Below, piece by piece: positions 6,311-9,064 of a DNA stretch of 9,064 bases. Position 1 is the first letter of the stretch; the number at the start of each line of letters is the position of its first letter. The notes below the pieces were generated by a model. It was not told where the DNA came from and searched no databases. It was given only the letters and a program-made list of their open reading frames with translations. Source of the DNA: an uncultured Desulfobulbaceae bacterium (lineage in GTDB: Bacteria > Desulfobacterota > Desulfobulbia > Desulfobulbales > Desulfobulbaceae); the NCBI GenBank assembly GCA_947260045.1, contig CAMYOP010000100.1, forward strand, positions 1-9,064. Direction: 5' to 3'. A program made the translations under genes and the position numbers.

Positions 6311-6772
6311 ATGTATAAATTACTATCTCTTGCTGCCCTTTTCTTTGTAATTTCTTTTGCTTCAGTAAGCTATGGCCAGGGCATGGGACATAACCGGGGA
6401 GGTCACCATGGCGATTCAAAAAAACATCAGTGTGAGTTTAGAGGTGGTGGCGGTGGAGGACATCATGGCATGCAACAACAGCATGGTCCTGGGATGATGG
6501 GTGGTGGTCACCATGGTATGGCGGGTAAAAACCATATGGGCATGATGGGAATGAGAGGTGGCTGTTTTATGCACGGTAGCGAAGATACTGCCCAACACCG
6601 TAAAATAATGCAGGAGACAAAAGAGTTACGAAAAAAAATGCATGACCTCAAATTCAACTACCATGAAGCCATGTGGAATGAAAAAACAACCCTTGGTGAG
6701 CTTGAACAAATGAAAGCGGAAATGTCAAAACTGCGAGAGGATATCGCCGCGAAGTTTAAAGCAGCAGAATAA
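6311..6772 (+). CDS. Periplasmic His/Met/Gly-rich Spy/CpxP/ZraP-like protein
   Basis: This 153-residue protein has a classical signal peptide, likely cut after SVSYG (residue 22). The mature N-terminal half (23-90) is dominated by Gly, His and Met, with repeated HHG and GMMG units and two cysteines (C41, C85), well suited to binding copper, nickel or zinc. The C-terminal half (91-153) is a charged helical region (ETKELRKKMHDLKFNYHEAM, then ELEQMKAEMSKLREDIAAKF) that resembles the helical hairpin of the CpxP/Spy/ZraP family with its repeated heavy-residue LTxxQ-like stretch degenerate. The role is likely an envelope chaperone or metal buffer; the metal is not shown. The start is firm: GGAGG at 6301-6305, 5 nt from the ATG. 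It is a single gene, closed by the strong terminator at 6791-6829 and convergent with the hcpR-like gene. Confidence 0.75.
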   Translation: MYKLLSLAALFFVISFASVSYGQGMGHNRGGHHGDSKKHQCEFRGGGGGGHHGMQQQHGPGMMGGGHHGMAGKNHMGMMGMRGGCFMHGSEDTAQHRKIMQETKELRKKMHDLKFNYHEAMWNEKTTLGELEQMKAEMSKLREDIAAKFKAAE

Positions 6773-6790
6773 ACGCCCCTTCTAAAACAC

Positions 6791-6829
6791 AAAGGCAAAC
6801 TCCATGGGCTGTTTATGGAGTTTGCCTTT
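6791..6829. terminator. Rho-independent terminator, probably bidirectional
   Basis: AAAGGCAAACTCCAT (6791-6805) and ATGGAGTTTGCCTTT (6815-6829) form a perfect 15-bp stem with a 9-base loop. On the plus strand the stem runs into T-rich sequence (CTTTTCTATTTTT). On the minus strand it is followed by GTGTTTTAG. It lies 18 bp after the Spy-like stop and 22 bp before the end of the convergent regulator gene, so it can serve both. Confidence 0.9.
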
Positions 6830-6851
6830 TCTATTTTTACTAACAATATAT

Positions 6852-7514
6852 TTATCTGGATAAAAGCTCTTCAAACTGCAATAAAAATATTTTTTTCCCT
6901 TCAACTCGAATCAGGCCCTCATCGCTCATCTTTGCAAAAATGCGAGACAGGGTTTCAGGAATTGTGCCAAGCAGGCTGGCCAATTGGCCTTTTGGTACAT
7001 CAAGTTCAACAACTTCATTTGACCCCTGCTCTTCTGCGAGGTAAACTAAATATGATGCCAAACGCCCCGGCACTTCTTTCAGCGACAAATTTTCTATCTG
7101 GGCAGCAAAACGCCTGAGACGAAGCGACAACATTGCCAGCATATTGAGTGCAAGCGATGGATTAGCAGTGACCAGTTCAACAAATGGCTGGCGTGGGAAA
7201 AAAAGCAGAGTACTCTTTTGCAACGTTTCCGCTGTGGCGGGAAAAGGCTGCCCATGAAAGACAGGAACTTCACCAAAAGGCTCTCCAGAACCGAAGATAT
7301 GAAGGATTTGTTCTTTTCCTTCAAAAGACATTTTAAAAATCTTTACCTTTCCAGCACTGACCATATAAAAACCATCGGCAAGGTCACCCTCAAAAAAGAT
7401 CGTTTCTCCACGGGGATACTTTTTTTCAACCGCAATCGCAGCTACCTTTTCAACCTGTTCTTCTGTAATTCCTTTAAAGAGCAGTGAAGTGGCAATAATT
7501 GTTTTCTTATCCAT
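6852..7514 (-). CDS. hcpR: Crp/Fnr-family regulator, HcpR-like
   Basis: This 220-residue regulator has an N-terminal cyclic-nucleotide-binding-like beta-barrel (residues 10-120), with GETIFFEGD at 36-44 and GEPFGEVPVFHG at 77-88. A dimerisation helix spans about 120-145, and a C-terminal winged helix-turn-helix contains PETLSRIF, where E187, S190 and R191 match the FNR-type recognition residues that read TTGA half-sites. The protein has no cysteine, so unlike FNR it cannot hold an iron-sulfur cluster; HcpR relatives use heme to sense nitric oxide, and H72 or H87 are candidate contacts (inference). It is divergent from hcp across a 126-bp gap with a TTGA...TCAA palindrome, which supports naming it HcpR. 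There is no Shine-Dalgarno before the ATG, so a leaderless mRNA is possible. Confidence 0.83.
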   Translation of the reverse strand: MDKKTIIATSLLFKGITEEQVEKVAAIAVEKKYPRGETIFFEGDLADGFYMVSAGKVKIFKMSFEGKEQILHIFGSGEPFGEVPVFHGQPFPATAETLQKSTLLFFPRQPFVELVTANPSLALNMLAMLSLRLRRFAAQIENLSLKEVPGRLASYLVYLAEEQGSNEVVELDVPKGQLASLLGTIPETLSRIFAKMSDEGLIRVEGKKIFLLQFEELLSR

Positions 7515-7521
7515 TTTGTAA

Positions 7522-7550
7522 ATAAAAAATCCGGTTTTGACCTAGGTCAA
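7522..7550 (-). promoter_or_regulatory. Possible hcpR promoter overlapping the operator
   Basis: On the minus strand TTGACC (7545-7550) and TTTTAT (7522-7527) are spaced 17 bp apart. The -35 is part of the 14-bp palindrome, so regulator binding would block it, giving autorepression. The expected start point (about 7515) lies at the ATG itself, matching the absent ribosome site. Confidence 0.4.
7537..7550. promoter_or_regulatory. HcpR-type operator palindrome
   Basis: TTGACCTAGGTCAA is a perfect 14-bp palindrome in the gap between the divergent hcpR-like and hcp genes. It matches the HcpR-type consensus TTGAC-N4-GTCAA described for sulfate-reducing bacteria and carries TTGA half-sites readable by the E-x-x-S-R recognition helix of the adjacent regulator. 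Its centre (7543.5) falls 41.5 bp before the start expected from the hcp -10 element, the class II activator position. Confidence 0.85.
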
Positions 7551-7571
7551 GGGAAATAGTTTAAGGGGAGT

Positions 7572-7577
7572 TATTAT
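7572..7577 (+). promoter_or_regulatory. Putative -10 element of hcp
   Basis: TATTAT lies 28 bp after the palindrome centre, so transcription would begin at about 7584-7585. No good -35 hexamer exists apart from the operator itself, as expected for an activator-dependent class II promoter. The leader would be about 56 nt and ends with AGGAG (7629-7633). Confidence 0.55.
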
Positions 7578-7640
7578 GGAAACATAATAAACAAGCCCAT
7601 TGAACTCTACATAAAAAAAATAACCAAGAGGAGACTTAGC

Positions 7641-9064
7641 ATGTTTTGTAACCAGTGCGAGCAAACAGTAAAAGGAACAGGGTGCGAAAAAATCGGCGTC
7701 TGTGGCAAAAAGGAAGAGGTCTCTGCTCTCCAGGATGCGCTTATTTTCGCAATTGAAGGCCTTTCGCTCTATGCAGCGGAAGGACGAAAAAACGGGATCG
7801 TTGATCTGGATATGGATCGATTTGCCATACAGGCTATCTTTTCCACCCTGACCAATGTCGATTTTGATCCTGAACGTTTTATTGTTCTCATTAATAAAAC
7901 TGTTGAGCTTCGTGAAGCCATGAAGCAAAAAGTTGCAGCTGCCGGAGGAAATACTGATTTTCCATATGCCTCTGCATCATTCCAACCAGCACGTACGCTA
8001 GAAGAACTCGAAACCCAAGGTGCAGATTTACATTTAATTCCAAATCTCGATGAAGATGAAAATATCCGTTCACTGAAGCAAACCCTGCTTTACGGATTGA
8101 AAGGTATTGCAGCCTATGCTGACCACGCCTGGGTACTTGGCCAACATGACGACGCCATTGCCGGATTTATCTATGAGGCTATGTGCGCTCTGCAAGCAGA
8201 AGGACTCACTGTCGATGACTGTGTAGGTGCTGCAATGAAAGCAGGTGAAATCAACCTGCGGACCATGGAAATCCTGGATGAGGCAAATACCAGTACCTAT
8301 GGACACCCGGTACCAACCTCCGTTCCCCTTGGTCACAGACCAAATAAAGCCATTCTTATCACAGGACATGACCTGAGAGATCTGGAGATATTACTCGAGC
8401 AGACAGCAGGAAAAGGAATTGACGTTTACACCCACGGCGAAATGCTCCCTTGCCATGGTTATCCTGAACTGAAAAAACATGACCATTTCTTTGGTCATTT
8501 CGGAACTGCGTGGCAGAATCAGCACAAAGAATTTCCGAATTTTCCAGGACCAGTCCTCTTTACAACCAACTGTATTCAAAAACCCCAGGACAATTATAAA
8601 GACCGTATATTCACAACTGGCCTTGTCGGCTGGCCTGGAATAACTCATTTGGAAGAAAAAGATTTCACAGCTGTTATCGATAAGGCTTTAGCCATGGACG
8701 GTTTTACCGATGAGGCAGATAATGGCTCAGTTATGGTTGGTTTTGCCAGGAACGCAGTTCTTGGTGTCGCTGATAAAGTTATCGATGCTGTCAAAAGTAA
8801 AGCAATCCGCCATTTCTTCCTGGTAGGCGGTTGTGATGGTGCCAAACCTGGTCGTGATTATTATACCAAGTTCGTTGAGCAGGTGCCGGAAGACTGCATG
8901 GTTTTGACTCTTGCCTGTGGTAAGTTCAGATTTTTTGATCAAGACTTGGGAGACATCGGCGGCATCCCTCGCCTACTTGACGTTGGCCAGTGTAATGATG
9001 CCTATAGCGCGATCCAGATTGCGGTCGCACTGGCTGGTGCCTTTGAATGTGATGTTAATGATCT
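7641..9064 (+). CDS. hcp: Hybrid cluster protein (hydroxylamine/NO reductase), C-terminus off window
   Basis: 474 codons are visible of a protein usually near 540. The N-terminal cysteines C3, C6, C15 and C21 have the C-x2-C-x8-C-x5-C spacing of strict anaerobes, which holds a [4Fe-4S] cubane. Ligands of the hybrid [4Fe-2S-2O] cluster are present in order: H243 (ITGHD), E267 (HGEML), C311 (TTNC), C398 (GGCDG, the persulfide cysteine), C426 (ACGK) and C451 (GQCNDAYSA). The late Glu/Lys pair is past the window end. Hcp reduces nitric oxide to nitrous oxide and can reduce hydroxylamine in vitro; it acts in the cytoplasm as a nitrosative-stress enzyme. The ATG is set by AGGAG at 7629-7633. No Hcr reductase gene is visible yet. 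It is preceded by the HcpR-type operator, so its expression probably responds to nitric oxide. Confidence 0.96.
   Translation, partial: MFCNQCEQTVKGTGCEKIGVCGKKEEVSALQDALIFAIEGLSLYAAEGRKNGIVDLDMDRFAIQAIFSTLTNVDFDPERFIVLINKTVELREAMKQKVAAAGGNTDFPYASASFQPARTLEELETQGADLHLIPNLDEDENIRSLKQTLLYGLKGIAAYADHAWVLGQHDDAIAGFIYEAMCALQAEGLTVDDCVGAAMKAGEINLRTMEILDEANTSTYGHPVPTSVPLGHRPNKAILITGHDLRDLEILLEQTAGKGIDVYTHGEMLPCHGYPELKKHDHFFGHFGTAWQNQHKEFPNFPGPVLFTTNCIQKPQDNYKDRIFTTGLVGWPGITHLEEKDFTAVIDKALAMDGFTDEADNGSVMVGFARNAVLGVADKVIDAVKSKAIRHFFLVGGCDGAKPGRDYYTKFVEQVPEDCMVLTLACGKFRFFDQDLGDIGGIPRLLDVGQCNDAYSAIQIAVALAGAFECDVND

Noticed and set aside
6440..6560. Tandem DNA repeat in the GGT/CAT-rich stretch
   Set aside because: The repetition comes from Gly/His/Met codons of the Spy-like protein; units vary in length and there is no regular period.
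7542..8942. Several minus-strand open frames across hcpR-hcp
   Set aside because: All lie opposite hcp codons, which encode a strongly conserved protein; they are shadows of its codon use.
1..9064. CRISPR array, tRNA, rRNA, insertion sequence or phage genes
   Set aside because: No regularly spaced direct repeats, no transposase or integrase motifs, and no tRNA-like cloverleaf were found by eye on either strand.

Overview
The window reads as chromosome from an anaerobic, sulfur-metabolising bacterium, most likely a Desulfobacterota (Desulfobulbales-like) organism. The reasons are a hybrid cluster protein with the anaerobe-type cysteine spacing next to a divergent Crp/Fnr regulator and a TTGAC-N4-GTCAA palindrome (the HcpR arrangement of sulfate reducers), two rhodanese fusions, a DUF2959 lipoprotein, and a gene that appears to need selenocysteine insertion. 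The taxonomic call is an inference; no database was searched.

Left part (1-1292, minus strand): a two-gene operon. The promoter-proximal gene (462-1292) is a rhodanese domain fused to a rubrerythrin-like diiron domain. Its reading frame is interrupted by one UGA (1071-1073), exactly where the catalytic cysteine belongs. A hairpin fitting the bacterial SECIS consensus lies just downstream, so I read the gene as one 276-residue selenoprotein and not as two fragments. After 14 bp comes an FAD/NAD(P)-dependent oxidoreductase of the NDH-2/SelD-associated type, cut by the window edge.

Middle (1293-3786): a 541-bp AT-rich non-coding stretch with inverted repeats, a PilZ-domain protein (+), a convergent DUF2959 lipoprotein (-) separated by a strong hairpin, and a YchJ-like SEC-C zinc-motif protein (-).

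Central operon (3787-6103, plus strand): three overlapping genes. They encode a rhodanese-persulfide dioxygenase-like fusion with rhodanese first, a UPF0047/YjbQ protein, and an exported YafK-type L,D-transpeptidase. A sigma-70-like promoter precedes them.

Right part (6104-9064): a secreted His/Met/Gly-rich Spy/CpxP-like protein (+), a 15-bp-stem bidirectional terminator, a cysteine-free Crp/Fnr regulator (-, HcpR-like), and divergently hcp (+, C-terminus off the window). A perfect 14-bp palindrome sits between hcpR and hcp, centred at about -41.5 of a plausible hcp promoter and overlapping the -35 of a plausible hcpR promoter. This suggests activation of hcp plus autoregulation.

Taken together, the region looks like sulfane-sulfur, peroxide/oxygen and nitrosative-stress housekeeping of an anaerobe. 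The standout is the selenocysteine rhodanese-rubrerythrin.
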